Assembly (NCBI RefSeq): GCF_014197015.1 | Contig: NZ_JACIET010000001.1 | Coordinates: 620,001-684,000 of the forward strand | Direction of reading: 5' to 3' | Length of the DNA stretch: 64,000 nt | DNA from: Niveibacterium umoris | Lineage (GTDB): Bacteria > Pseudomonadota > Gammaproteobacteria > Burkholderiales > Rhodocyclaceae | In this document: in pieces, positions 9,298 through 18,550 of the stretch | Position numbering within the stretch: the first letter of the stretch is position 1 | Layout of the letters: each line of letters begins with the position of its first letter | Translations under genes and position numbers: made by a program | The notes under the pieces: model-generated | Told to the model about the DNA's origin: nothing | Seen by the model: only the letters and a program-made list of their open reading frames with translations | Databases searched by the model: none

Positions 9298-9939
9298 ATG
9301 AAAAAAATCGTCATCCTCATCTCTGGTCGTGGCTCCAACATGGAGGCGATCGTTCGTGCGCAGATTCCCGGCGCCAGCATTGCCGCCGTCATCTCGAACA
9401 AGCCGGCCGCGAGCGGCCTTGCGTTTGCGCGCGAGAGCGGGCTGGTGGCCGAGGCGATCGACCACACTGCATTCGCCACCCGCGAAGCGTTCGACGCTGC
9501 CTTGAGCGCCGCCATCGACCGTCATGCGCCGGATCTGGTTGTGCTGGCAGGTTTCATGCGGGTGCTGGGCGACGATTTCGTAAGGCGCTACGAAGGACGC
9601 CTGATCAACATCCATCCCTCGCTGCTGCCGAGCTTTCCGGGCCTGCACACGCACCGCAAGGCGATCGAATCCGGCGCGAAGCTGCATGGCGCGACAGTGC
9701 ATTTCGTGACGCCGACCCTCGACTGCGGGCCGATCGTCGCGCAGGCCGCAGTGGCGGTGCGCCCGGACGACACCGAGGCGTCACTGGCGGCCCGCGTGCT
9801 GGAGCAGGAACACGTCATCTACCCGCAGGCGGTACGCTGGTTCGTGGAGGATCGACTGGTCGTTGAAGGCAATCGCGTGACCGTCCGCGATGCGGCGCTT
9901 CCCGACGGCGGCTGGATCGTGCCTTTGGCGGGTGCCTGA
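9298..9939 (+). CDS. purN: Phosphoribosylglycinamide formyltransferase
   Basis: Transfers the formyl group of 10-formyl-THF to GAR to give FGAR, the third step of purine synthesis. It is 213 residues, the normal length. The phosphate-binding motif SGRGSN is at about 9-14. The catalytic triad is Asn104 and His106 (in INIHPSLLPSFPG) and Asp142 (in TPTLDCGPI), with the same spacing as the E. coli enzyme. It starts an overlapping gene run into the DUF3108 protein. No strong ribosome site is visible before the ATG. Confidence 0.97.
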   Translation: MKKIVILISGRGSNMEAIVRAQIPGASIAAVISNKPAASGLAFARESGLVAEAIDHTAFATREAFDAALSAAIDRHAPDLVVLAGFMRVLGDDFVRRYEGRLINIHPSLLPSFPGLHTHRKAIESGAKLHGATVHFVTPTLDCGPIVAQAAVAVRPDDTEASLAARVLEQEHVIYPQAVRWFVEDRLVVEGNRVTVRDAALPDGGWIVPLAGA

Positions 9940-11077
9940 AGGCGTGCCTGACGCTCGGGAACTTTTCAAGCGCATCCGGGCCGTACATGTCGCGGTCGCG
10001 ATATCGTTGCTGTTGCACCTATTGATACTGTCGTCGCCAGGGTGGGAACTGTCGGTGGTGGCGGAGCCGATCCGGATAGAAGCCACTCTGCAATTGCCGC
10101 CGGTGCGACATGCCGCAGTGGAAGCCACCCCTCCGAAACAAGACTCCAGGCCTGAAGCGCACCCCAAGACCCGCACCGCACGGGCGCGCGGGGGGCAAAG
10201 GCGGGAGGTGCTCGCAAAGGCGCCCGTTGTGGAAACGCAGCCCTCGGTCGCCGACGGCACGACCTCGCAGCCGGTGGAGTCGTCGTCGGCCGCTGGCGCG
10301 GACACGGTTGCCAAGGTGCCGGAGGCCGGCGCGGAGAAGCCGGTGGTGGATCCGGTGCCGCTCACGGTGGACCCGGAAGCGACCCAGGCATGGCCGCGCG
10401 AAGGTCGAATCCGCTATCAGGTTCGCTATGGCGAAACGATTGAAGTCGGCGAGATGATTCACACTTGGTCGCACGACGGCGAGCGCTACACGATGCGAAG
10501 TGAGGCTTCGACTTCGGGGCTCGCGAGGCTGATCAAGCGCTTCAACGGCGTGCAGCAGAGCCAGGGGCGGGTGGGGCCTGAGGGGCTTGCGCCTACAGGT
10601 TTCCAGGAAGATCTGAACGGCAAGCAGTCACATGCAGTGTTCGACTGGGCGCAGCGCAAGGTGATCCTGTCGCGACCCGATCTGGTGCGGGAAGTGCCGT
10701 TCGTGGGGCTGGCGCAGGACATCCTGAGCCTTGCGCATCACCTCGCCTTTCAGCCGGACGGGATGGAGCAAACGACGCTTTATGTGGTCGGCGGACGTTG
10801 GGGGTCGGAGGCGACGCTGTCGCAGATCGCAAACGAGCGCTTGCGTCTGCCCTGGGGCAGCATCGAGGCGCGCCACTTCCACTGCGAAGCGCGAAACGGC
10901 GAGTTCATTGTCGACCTGTGGTTGTCGCGGCAGCATCGCAACGCCCCGGTTCGCGTGCGGGTGGACGATCGCAAGCAGGGGCATGTGTTTGATGAAGTGG
11001 CTCGCGAGATTGAATTGGATGGCGTGAAGCTGGATATCCAGCCTTCCCGCCAAGAGAAAGACTCCTACAAGGGCTGA
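9932..11077 (+). CDS. DUF3108 domain-containing protein
   Basis: Membrane-anchored protein of about 381 residues. One N-terminal membrane segment (AVAISLLLHLLILSS) is followed by a Pro/Ala/Val-rich, TonB-like periplasmic linker of about 130 residues. The DUF3108 domain starts around WPREGRIRYQVRYGETIEVG and ends near DGVKLDIQPS. DUF3108 proteins are exported and of unknown function. The start is uncertain: GTG at 9932 overlaps the purN stop by 8 bases, GTG at 9944 lies just after it, and ATG at 9890 is longer. Its stop overlaps the next start (TGATG), so purN, this gene, the methyltransferase and mscS are probably co-transcribed. Confidence 0.8.
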   Translation: MPEGVPDARELFKRIRAVHVAVAISLLLHLLILSSPGWELSVVAEPIRIEATLQLPPVRHAAVEATPPKQDSRPEAHPKTRTARARGGQRREVLAKAPVVETQPSVADGTTSQPVESSSAAGADTVAKVPEAGAEKPVVDPVPLTVDPEATQAWPREGRIRYQVRYGETIEVGEMIHTWSHDGERYTMRSEASTSGLARLIKRFNGVQQSQGRVGPEGLAPTGFQEDLNGKQSHAVFDWAQRKVILSRPDLVREVPFVGLAQDILSLAHHLAFQPDGMEQTTLYVVGGRWGSEATLSQIANERLRLPWGSIEARHFHCEARNGEFIVDLWLSRQHRNAPVRVRVDDRKQGHVFDEVAREIELDGVKLDIQPSRQEKDSYKG

Positions 11078-12339
11078 TGATGCAGATAAACAAGAACCGG
11101 CTCGATGAAGCGACGGAAGTACTGGCAGAAGTGTTGCGCTTTGAGGCGCCTTCCGATGCCGTGCTGTCCGATTTCTTCCGCCACAACAAATCCCTCGGCC
11201 ATCGCGACCGCGGTGTAATCGCGGAAACCGTCTACGCGGTGTTGCGTAATCGCCGCCGGCTCGAAGCCTGGTGCGGCGAACGCGCGACCGGTCGTCGCCT
11301 GTTGCTGGCGGCGCTGATCAAGGTTCAGGGCATTTCTTCCCGTCAACTCGAAGGCGCGATTTCGGCGACCGAGCAGCGCTGGCTCGCCGAGCGACAGGCG
11401 GCCGTTGCGCCGACGCTCTCGTTTGCCGAACAGGCGGATCTCCCCGATTGGCTGGCAGAGCGACTGGCGCAGGTGCACGGCGAAGCGCAGGCCCTGCGCC
11501 TCGCCCAGGCGCTCAACGCACCGGCGCCGCTCGACCTGCGGGTGAACCCGCTCAAAGCCAAGCGCGAGGAGGTGATCGAGCGCTTGCGTGCCGATGGCAT
11601 GGCGTGCGAGCCGGGCGCATATTCGCCGCTCGCCATCCGCCTTGCCGAAAAGCCGTCGCTGACCAAGCATCCCTTGTTCGTTGATGGCTCGATCGAGGTG
11701 CAGGACGAGGGTAGCCAGTTGCTTGGCTTCCTCGTCGGGCCAAAACGCGGCGAGATGGTGGCGGATTTCTGCGCTGGCGCCGGCGGCAAGACACTGCTGC
11801 TGGGGGGCTTGATGCGATCGACCGGACGCCTGTATGCCTTTGATACGGCCGAACGCCGTCTCGCCCGGCTCAAGCCGCGGGTAGCGAGGTCGGGCCTCTC
11901 CAACGTGCACACCTCGGCGATCGCGCACGAAAACGATGCAAGGCTGAAACGCCTCGCCGGCAAGCTCGACCGCGTGCTGGTGGATGCCCCCTGCAGCGGG
12001 CTTGGTACCTTGCGCCGCAACCCGGACCTGAAGTGGCGGCAATCACCCAAGTCGGTCGAGGAACTGACCGGCAAGCAGGGCGCGATTCTCGCCGCCGCGG
12101 CGCGTTTGCTGAAGAAGGGCGGGCGTCTGGTGTATGCGACCTGCAGCATCCTGCCCGAGGAAAACGACGCGATTGTCGATGCCTTTCTTGCTGCGCATCC
12201 CGACTTCAAGCTGCTCCCCGCACAGGAGATCTTCGCCGGCCAGGGCATCGAGCTGGCCTGTGGCGAGCGTTTGCGGCTTGATCCCATGACGCACGGCACC
12301 GATGGCTTCTTCGCAGTTGCGCTGGAGCGGAATGGATGA
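11077..12339 (+). CDS. RsmB/NOP-family rRNA cytosine-C5 methyltransferase
   Basis: SAM-dependent RNA m5C methyltransferase of 420 residues. An N-terminal NusB-like helical region (about 1-110) precedes the catalytic domain. The SAM site is DFCAGAGGKT (230-239). The two conserved cysteines are Cys306 in VDAPCSGLGT and Cys356 in ATCSILPEEN; in this family the latter attacks C6 and the former assists release. The architecture matches RsmB (16S C967), but the sequence resembles the second RsmB-like paralogue common in Betaproteobacteria, so no gene symbol is given. The ATG overlaps the DUF3108 stop by one base, and the mscS ATG overlaps its own stop. Confidence 0.9.
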   Translation: MMQINKNRLDEATEVLAEVLRFEAPSDAVLSDFFRHNKSLGHRDRGVIAETVYAVLRNRRRLEAWCGERATGRRLLLAALIKVQGISSRQLEGAISATEQRWLAERQAAVAPTLSFAEQADLPDWLAERLAQVHGEAQALRLAQALNAPAPLDLRVNPLKAKREEVIERLRADGMACEPGAYSPLAIRLAEKPSLTKHPLFVDGSIEVQDEGSQLLGFLVGPKRGEMVADFCAGAGGKTLLLGGLMRSTGRLYAFDTAERRLARLKPRVARSGLSNVHTSAIAHENDARLKRLAGKLDRVLVDAPCSGLGTLRRNPDLKWRQSPKSVEELTGKQGAILAAAARLLKKGGRLVYATCSILPEENDAIVDAFLAAHPDFKLLPAQEIFAGQGIELACGERLRLDPMTHGTDGFFAVALERNG

Positions 12340-13664
12340 GTGAAGTCGGAACCAACGGCGAGGCGACCAACGCACTGATCGCCACTTTCGAGTCGGTCAT
12401 CCACGAGCTCGCCAAGCCGGTTGCCCAGCTTCAGCTTGCGGTGATTGCGGTGGTCGTCATCGCTGCGATGTTCGTCGCGCGCTCGGTCAAGCGCCGCTTT
12501 TCGGGCATGAGTACCTGGTCGCGGCTGGTGCGCGCCGCGGCATGGCCGCTGGCCGCGCTGATGATGATGATGTTCGCGCGTGCGGCCTTCCAGTTGGCGG
12601 GCTACCGCGGCACCGAACTGGGCATCGCGTCGCAACTGGCCTTCGCGATGTGCGTGCTGCGGCTGATCGAAGTCGCATTGCGCCAGTTCTTCTTCAGGTC
12701 CACATGGCTCAAGGGGGCCGAGCGCTACATCGCGATCAGCGTGTGGGCGGTGGTGGCGCTGGATCTGGTGGGCGTGCTTCCGGAGCTGATCGCCTGGCTC
12801 GACAGCCTCAGCATGCATGTCGGCAAGCAACAGGTGTCGCTTTGGATGCTGATCAATGGCGCCTTGTCGGTCGCCGGCACCCTGGTGGTCGCGCTATGGA
12901 TCGCGGGGATGATCGAAGACCGCCTGATGGCGTCGCCGAACATGGACAGCAGCATCCAGGCGGTGTTGTCGCGCGTGTCCCGAGCCCTGCTGGTATTCGT
13001 CGGCGTACTGATTGCGATGTCGCTGGTCGGGCTCGACCTGACGACCTTGTCGGTGTTTTCCGGCGCGCTCGCCTTCGGCATCGGCTTCGGCATGCAGAAG
13101 ATCGCGGCGAACTACATCGCCGGCTTCATCATCCTGCTGGATCGATCGATCCGCATCGGCAACATGATCTCGGTGGGGGCGGATCGCGGCGAGGTGCAAC
13201 AGATCACCACGCGATACACGGTGCTGCGCGCGCCCACCGGCATCAACGTGATCGTGCCGAACGAGACTCTGATCGGCTCGGTGGTACAGAACGAGACCTT
13301 TGCCGACAAGAACGTGTGGATCGGCATCCCGGTCCAGGTGGGATACGGCTGCGATGTGGAGCGCGCGATGCAGGTGCTGGTCGAGTGCGCGGCGGCGGGC
13401 GGCGAGCGGGTGCTGAAGGACCCGGCGCCGGTTGCCCATCTACTGGCATTTGCCGACCATGGCATCAATTTGCAGTTGGGGGTGTGGATCTTCGACCCGC
13501 TGCAGGGCAACCTGGGCATCAAATCGAACATCAATCGCGAGATCTGGCGCCGCTTCCGTGAAGAGGGGATCGAAATTCCGTTCCCGCAACGCGAGGTGCG
13601 TGTCGTCGGCGCACCGGTCGAGAGCGTGCCGGTCTCTGTCGTCGCTCAGGCAGGTGCGGCTTGA
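12336..13664 (+). CDS. MscS-family mechanosensitive ion channel
   Basis: Inner-membrane mechanosensitive channel of 442 residues. About five membrane segments occupy residues 25-230, the last being the pore-lining helix GALAFGIGFGMQKIAANYIAG typical of MscS TM3. The MscS beta domain follows (RSIRIGNMISVGADRGEVQQ, then the TVLRAPTGINVIVPNETLIG block), then the C-terminal alpha/beta vestibule region. It is larger than E. coli MscS (286 residues), with extra N-terminal helices like YbdG or YnaI. It should protect cells during hypo-osmotic shock. It overlaps the methyltransferase stop by ATGA. Confidence 0.92.
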   Translation: MSEVGTNGEATNALIATFESVIHELAKPVAQLQLAVIAVVVIAAMFVARSVKRRFSGMSTWSRLVRAAAWPLAALMMMMFARAAFQLAGYRGTELGIASQLAFAMCVLRLIEVALRQFFFRSTWLKGAERYIAISVWAVVALDLVGVLPELIAWLDSLSMHVGKQQVSLWMLINGALSVAGTLVVALWIAGMIEDRLMASPNMDSSIQAVLSRVSRALLVFVGVLIAMSLVGLDLTTLSVFSGALAFGIGFGMQKIAANYIAGFIILLDRSIRIGNMISVGADRGEVQQITTRYTVLRAPTGINVIVPNETLIGSVVQNETFADKNVWIGIPVQVGYGCDVERAMQVLVECAAAGGERVLKDPAPVAHLLAFADHGINLQLGVWIFDPLQGNLGIKSNINREIWRRFREEGIEIPFPQREVRVVGAPVESVPVSVVAQAGAA

Positions 13665-13773
13665 ACTTCTGCTGCCCAGGCGGTTGCGTGTGGAGCTGCA
13701 AACATGGCGGCCGCTGTAACCTTCGCGTAAAATCAATTACTTATCAAAACCAAACCCCGAGGGGATGCCGTTG

Positions 13774-14949
13774 ATGTTTTCTGGATTTTTTGACTTGCCC
13801 TGGTGGGGCTACGTGCTGGTTCTTCTTGGCCTGACGCACATCACGATCGCGTCGGTCACGATCTTCCTGCACCGCCATCAGGCGCACCGTGCGCTCGACC
13901 TTCATCCGATTCCGAGCCATTTCTTCCGCTTCTGGCTTTGGATGACTACCGGCATGGTCACCAAGGAGTGGGCGGCGATCCACCGCAAGCATCACGCCAA
14001 GTGCGAGACGGCTGAAGATCCGCATAGCCCGCAGATCCTTGGCATCAACCGTGTTCTTTGGGGTGGCGTGTTCCTCTATGTGAAGGAGTCGCGCAACAAG
14101 GACACGATGGAACGTTACGGCCATGGCACGCCGGACGACTGGATGGAACGCCACATTTACACTCCAGGCCAGAAGGTCGGCATCGTGCTGATGCTGGCGA
14201 TCGACATCGCGCTCTTCGGCGTGGTCCCGGGTGTGCTGATGTGGGGCGTGCAGATGATCTGGATCCCGTTCTGGGCGGCCGGCGTCATCAATGGCCTTGG
14301 GCACTTCTGGGGCTACCGCAACTACGACTGCACCGACGCCTCCACGAACCTCGTCCCCTGGGGCATCCTCATTGGTGGCGAAGAACTCCACAACAACCAC
14401 CACAGCTTTGCGACATCTGCCAAGCTGTCGTCGAAGTGGTACGAGTTCGACATCGGCTGGATGTATATCCGCATCATGGAAATGCTCGGCCTCGCCAAGG
14501 TGAAGAAGACGATTCCGCAGCCGAAGTTTGCGGAAGCGAAGAAGGTCGTTGACCTTGAGATGCTGCAAGCAATCGTGACGCATCGCTACGACGTGATGCG
14601 CCGCTACGCCACCAGCCTGAAGACGGTGTATGGCGAGGAACTCGCGAAGCTTGCGCAGCAGCACCAGGGCAAGCTCGACATGAAGCAGTTGCGCCGCTGG
14701 CTGGTGTCTGAGCGGACCGAGGGTTTCCCGGCCAAGCTGCAACAGCAGTTCGAGAAGGCTGTGGCCGACAGCCCGCGCTTGCAGCAACTGGTTGCGATGA
14801 AGCAAGAGCTCACCGCGATCTGGGCGCGTTCAAGTGCTTCACGCGACCAGCTCGTCAAGCAGTTGCAGGACTGGTGCGCACGCGCGGAAGCGAGCGGCAT
14901 TCGCCAACTGGAAGAATTCTCGCTGCGCTTGCGCAGTTACGCTGTGTAA
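13774..14949 (+). CDS. Membrane fatty acid desaturase
   Basis: Di-iron acyl-lipid or acyl-CoA desaturase of 391 residues in the membrane. The three histidine boxes are HRHQAHR (about 34-40), HRKHH (about 71-75) and HNNHH (about 209-213), with membrane segments before and between them. After the core (about residue 245) comes a helical, charged extension of about 140 residues with coiled-coil character. The start at 13774 has GAGGGG nine bases upstream; ATG at 13765 is in frame but abuts that site. It makes unsaturated fatty acids, probably for membrane fluidity. It appears monocistronic and is followed by a hairpin. Confidence 0.92.
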   Translation: MFSGFFDLPWWGYVLVLLGLTHITIASVTIFLHRHQAHRALDLHPIPSHFFRFWLWMTTGMVTKEWAAIHRKHHAKCETAEDPHSPQILGINRVLWGGVFLYVKESRNKDTMERYGHGTPDDWMERHIYTPGQKVGIVLMLAIDIALFGVVPGVLMWGVQMIWIPFWAAGVINGLGHFWGYRNYDCTDASTNLVPWGILIGGEELHNNHHSFATSAKLSSKWYEFDIGWMYIRIMEMLGLAKVKKTIPQPKFAEAKKVVDLEMLQAIVTHRYDVMRRYATSLKTVYGEELAKLAQQHQGKLDMKQLRRWLVSERTEGFPAKLQQQFEKAVADSPRLQQLVAMKQELTAIWARSSASRDQLVKQLQDWCARAEASGIRQLEEFSLRLRSYAV

Positions 14950-14970
14950 GGCGGATCAGTCGCAATCGAA

Positions 14971-14990
14971 CGGGCACCCTCGGGTGCCCG
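14971..14990 (+). terminator. Hairpin terminator after the desaturase
   Basis: CGGGCACC and GGTGCCCG form an 8-bp stem with a 4-base loop, followed by a weakly T-rich stretch. It lies between the desaturase stop and the convergent lipoprotein gene. Confidence 0.6.
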
Positions 14991-15061
14991 TATTCATTTG
15001 TGGCGGCCTGGTGCGGCAGGGTCGTCTGGCCGCTGCGCGTCGCAAATGTGGCTGTGGCCGA

Positions 15062-16276
15062 TTAGCGCGTGGCCTCTTTCTGGTAGTCGGGTGGCGGCAG
15101 GAAGCTGGTGTCCGCGACCGGTTTCACGGCAATTGTCTGCACCTCGTGGGTGAAAGTGAGCAATGCGCCACTCGAAGCACGATCCGCCATTTCACTCGTT
15201 GCCTGCCCCGCGATCAAACCGCCCAGCAGGCCGCCGACGCTGGTCGGCGTGCTGCTTGCCGAGGCCTTGGCATCGCCACGCTGATCGCTGCAGACATTGC
15301 CGGAAGCGCTCCAGCTCATTTTGGTGAGGATCGGGTATCCATGGATCTTTTTCATGTCATTCGCCCACTTGGCGAAACTCTTGGTGCCGGCGCCGCGGAT
15401 CAGCGAAGCCATCGAAGCGACCACATCCGGCGGCACATAGCGGCCGAACGGATGTTCCGCGGGCCGGGTGGCGGACCGCCAGCGCTGCTCGAACGATTCA
15501 TTGATGCGTTTGACGTCGCGGATCTGGCCGTTCTCCGGTGTCGTCCATAGCTCCAGCACGACTTCGTTGCGTGCCACCTGTTTCTGCGGATCCTGCATTT
15601 CGAGCTTCCACTTGAGCAGGAACTGTTCGGTGTCGAAAGTGTTGATGCGCTTCTTCTCGCCGGATGCCAGCACCGAGAATTCGTTGGATTTCACAGTCAG
15701 CGGGCACTTCGCTTCCGAAGGTTCGCGGGGCTTTTCCTTGTCCTTCGGCTGTTTCTCAGGCTCGGGCTTCATCGCCGAACCGCAACCGCTGAGTGCGCAT
15801 TCGCGATAGCTGCGTTTGGCCGGGTGCAGTGTCCACACCAAGCTACGGTCGAGACGGATGATGTCGGCGCTTCGGCCGTCCCCCGCCAGTTGGCGAAACA
15901 GCCAGTTGTCGAACTGGAACTGCGAATCGGTGCGCCGCATGTCGGCACGGGTCGCGACGGTTTGCTGCCCGTGCATCACCGGCATCATGCGGCCGTCGAT
16001 CGACATGCTGGTGGTCAGCACAGCGGTTGGCGAAGTCGGTCCGCTTTCAGCCGCTGTCGCCGTTCTTGTCGGAGTTGGCTCGGGCGATGCAGAACCCGGG
16101 TTTCGCTCGCCGCTGCTCGGATTGCTTGCGCATGCGCTTAGCACCAGCGCTGGCAGTAGCACCGCCGCAAGCTTGATCCCGAGTCCGCGTTGCGTGTCCA
16201 GTTGCCCCCGGACCGTGGTGCTACGCGCGGCAGCGTGCGACGTGTTCGGGCGAGAATTCCTGAGGGTCTGTGCCAT
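15062..16276 (-). CDS. Hypothetical lipoprotein, 404 residues
   Basis: Unrecognised exported lipoprotein. The N-terminus is long and basic, with a hydrophobic segment ending LVLSAC, the lipidated Cys at residue 49. A Pro/Ser/Thr linker follows. The globular part has paired cysteines (ECALSGCGSAM near a Lys/Glu-rich loop EKQPKDKEKPREP) and further on a glycine-rich GGLLGGLIAGQ segment that could be a glycine zipper. GGAGG lies nine bases before the ATG at 16276; a longer frame to 16387 lacks this. It is divergent from an outer-membrane protein gene with a 203-base shared promoter region. No function is assigned. Confidence 0.75.
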   Translation of the reverse strand: MAQTLRNSRPNTSHAAARSTTVRGQLDTQRGLGIKLAAVLLPALVLSACASNPSSGERNPGSASPEPTPTRTATAAESGPTSPTAVLTTSMSIDGRMMPVMHGQQTVATRADMRRTDSQFQFDNWLFRQLAGDGRSADIIRLDRSLVWTLHPAKRSYRECALSGCGSAMKPEPEKQPKDKEKPREPSEAKCPLTVKSNEFSVLASGEKKRINTFDTEQFLLKWKLEMQDPQKQVARNEVVLELWTTPENGQIRDVKRINESFEQRWRSATRPAEHPFGRYVPPDVVASMASLIRGAGTKSFAKWANDMKKIHGYPILTKMSWSASGNVCSDQRGDAKASASSTPTSVGGLLGGLIAGQATSEMADRASSGALLTFTHEVQTIAVKPVADTSFLPPPDYQKEATR

Positions 16277-16479
16277 GTCGTGCGCCTCCAAGGTGTTCAC
16301 AAGGCCGTGCTGTGCGACGAATGCTGCCGTCGAGGTGTGACATTCATGCCACGGCAGGTGGTGACGCGCGACGCCCATACGCCACAAATATCCTCCCCTA
16401 ATCGCGTGCCTGAAGCTAGTATTCCCGGCGCATAACGGGCGTGCGGGTGCGTTCAGTCAGGAAAACGGGAGAGCGGACA

Positions 16480-17697
16480 ATGCGGAAGTTGATCGTGGCG
16501 GGTGTGCTGGCGGTGTGCTGCGGCGGTGCGCAGGCGAAGAACCTGTTCGAACTCGATGCGCTGGTGAAAGACACTGGCCAGCGAGGGCAAGTCGGATTCA
16601 CTTCGCTCACCGACCTGCTCGATGCGGTATCGCTTAGCGGCTTGCAGAATACGGTGTCGACATACACCGACATATCCGCTGCCATTGGCACGCTGTACGT
16701 GCGCGGCCTGCCGGTGCAGGTGGAGTACAGGGCCGAATCGCCGATCCTCAACTTCCGCGTGCCCTCACTCGGCATCAATATCAATTTCGCCGGGGCAACA
16801 CGAAGTGCCAGCGAACAGCAGTTCAAGGACTGGATGAAGGGCGAAGGCAAGAATCTGTTGACCTTGATGCTCAAGGAGATGGCACGCGTATCGCCGGTCG
16901 ATCCGGTCGCCGGCAATCCCGCCAGTCTCATGGCCCAGATGGGCGCCACGGATTTCTCCACGGCTGCGGATTCGGTGTATGTGGGGGAGTCGACTGGCGG
17001 ACAGATGGCCGGCAACAACTACGCATTGGTGGGGCTGGAATTTGGCCGCTATTCGGCGGGCGGGTTCTCGCAGAACATGACAAAGCTCCCTCTTGGCTGG
17101 ACCTGGAATCTCGGTAACGGCTACCACTTCAAGCTCGATGCGCCGCTGACCTACAACGATACGGAAGGTGCCAAGACTGGTAGCGCCGCGTTGGGTGGAA
17201 GCCTGCGTGTGCCTGTGCTCACGGGTTGGGTGCTGACGCCGGCGATGCGTGTTGGTGCCGTCGGGTCGGCCGACCTGGGCGCCGCGGCGGTCATGTACTC
17301 GGCTAGCCTCTCCAGCCGCTTCAGCTTTGCTGCTGGCGATTGGCTGTTCGGCATGACCAACATGGTCGGGCTCTACCGCACGCAGAGCCTCAAATATGGC
17401 GACTATGAAATCAACTACGACTTGTCCAACCAGATGTTCCGAAACGGTCTGGATGTGGGTAACACCTTTCCTGAAAACTGGTTCGGTCGCTCCGTGAACT
17501 GGCGCGCGTGGATCATCGATACTCGGTTCTACGGTGACGCTCTCTACATCGAGAAGTATCAGGAGTTCGGTTTTGCGGCTGGCACGCGCATCGAATTCGC
17601 CGGAGTGTCGATCGAGAAGGCCAATCTTGGCGTGACCTACACCCACGGCGACAACGGTCTCAAGGGCTTCCGCATGAATTTCGGCTACAAGTTCTGA
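16480..17697 (+). CDS. Hypothetical outer-membrane beta-barrel protein
   Basis: Exported protein of 405 residues. The signal peptide is cut after GGAQA (residue 19 or so). The rest is rich in Gly, Asn, Tyr and alternating hydrophobic residues, and it ends in FRMNFGYKF with the terminal Phe of outer-membrane barrels. A helical insertion around ASEQQFKDWMKGEGKNLLTL interrupts the strand pattern. It is most likely a porin-like or surface protein of unknown substrate. The ATG at 16480 has GGGAG upstream and starts a textbook signal peptide; a longer reading from 16441 does not. A perfect hairpin terminator follows the stop. Confidence 0.75.
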   Translation: MRKLIVAGVLAVCCGGAQAKNLFELDALVKDTGQRGQVGFTSLTDLLDAVSLSGLQNTVSTYTDISAAIGTLYVRGLPVQVEYRAESPILNFRVPSLGININFAGATRSASEQQFKDWMKGEGKNLLTLMLKEMARVSPVDPVAGNPASLMAQMGATDFSTAADSVYVGESTGGQMAGNNYALVGLEFGRYSAGGFSQNMTKLPLGWTWNLGNGYHFKLDAPLTYNDTEGAKTGSAALGGSLRVPVLTGWVLTPAMRVGAVGSADLGAAAVMYSASLSSRFSFAAGDWLFGMTNMVGLYRTQSLKYGDYEINYDLSNQMFRNGLDVGNTFPENWFGRSVNWRAWIIDTRFYGDALYIEKYQEFGFAAGTRIEFAGVSIEKANLGVTYTHGDNGLKGFRMNFGYKF

Positions 17698-17730
17698 CCA
17701 GACCCACTGCAGGCGAGGTGTTCGTGCACA

Positions 17731-17760
17731 AGAGGCGGCCATGGGCCGCCTCTTTCGTTT
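17731..17760 (+). terminator. Rho-independent terminator after the outer-membrane protein
   Basis: A perfect 10-bp stem (AGAGGCGGCC with GGCCGCCTCT), a 3-base loop and a T-rich tail. It separates the outer-membrane protein gene from creB. Confidence 0.8.
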
Positions 17761-17875
17761 GCCCTCCGTTCGCGGCCAACGCCGCTCTGTCGGTACCCGC
17801 TGCGCCGGCGATCAAGAGTCGGCAACGTCAGTTGGCGCGCTATCCTTGTGGCGTTCTGAACGACCTGCCGCATTC

Positions 17876-18550
17876 ATGAGCCGCATTCTCATCATCGACG
17901 ACGAACCTGCCATTGCCGACACGCTGGCCTATGTACTCCGCAGTGAAGGTCATCTGGTCCGGCATGTCAAAGACGCTGCCGGTGCGTTGAACGTGCTGCA
18001 GGAAGACCCGCCCGACCTGGCCTTGGTGGATGTGGGTCTGCCTGACCTCAGTGGTTTCGAACTGGTGCGCAGGATCCGCGCGTTCTCGATGCTTCCAGTC
18101 ATCTTTCTCACCGCGCGCAGCGACGAGATCGACCGTGTCACCGGTTTCGAACTCGGTGCGGATGATTACGTCGTCAAGCCTTTCAGCCCGCGCGAGGTGG
18201 CGGGGCGGGTGAGGGCGATCCTGCGTCGGGCGGGTGCTGCCACTGCGCCGCAATCCGCACCCACTGCGGAATTCCGGGTCATCGAGCCGGAAGCACGGAT
18301 CGAGTATCGAGGCCAGACACTCGCACTGACACGCTTCGAATACCGGCTGCTGCTGCACCTGCTGCGCGCCCCAAGGCGGGTGTTCTCGCGAGAACAATTG
18401 CTCGACGCCGTGTGGGGCAACGAGCGTGACAGCACCGATCGCACCGTCGATACCCATATCAAGACGCTGCGCGCCAAGCTGCGCGACGTCGCGCCGGACG
18501 CCGACCCGATCCAGACGCACCGTGGTCTCGGCTACTCGGTGCAGCCATGA
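17876..18550 (+). CDS. creB: Two-component response regulator CreB
   Basis: OmpR-family response regulator of 224 residues. The receiver domain has acidic pocket IDDE (7-10), phospho-acceptor Asp52 in LVDVGLPDLSG and Lys101 in VVKPFSPREV. The winged-helix DNA-binding domain (about 128-224) contains LTRFEYRLLLHLLRAPRRVF and ends TIQTHRGLGYSVQP-like. With CreC it forms the CreBC system. In E. coli this responds to carbon/energy state, and in Pseudomonas and Aeromonas it responds to beta-lactam and envelope stress through creD. The start at 17876 matches the family N-terminus. The stop overlaps creC by 4 bases. Confidence 0.93.
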   Translation: MSRILIIDDEPAIADTLAYVLRSEGHLVRHVKDAAGALNVLQEDPPDLALVDVGLPDLSGFELVRRIRAFSMLPVIFLTARSDEIDRVTGFELGADDYVVKPFSPREVAGRVRAILRRAGAATAPQSAPTAEFRVIEPEARIEYRGQTLALTRFEYRLLLHLLRAPRRVFSREQLLDAVWGNERDSTDRTVDTHIKTLRAKLRDVAPDADPIQTHRGLGYSVQP

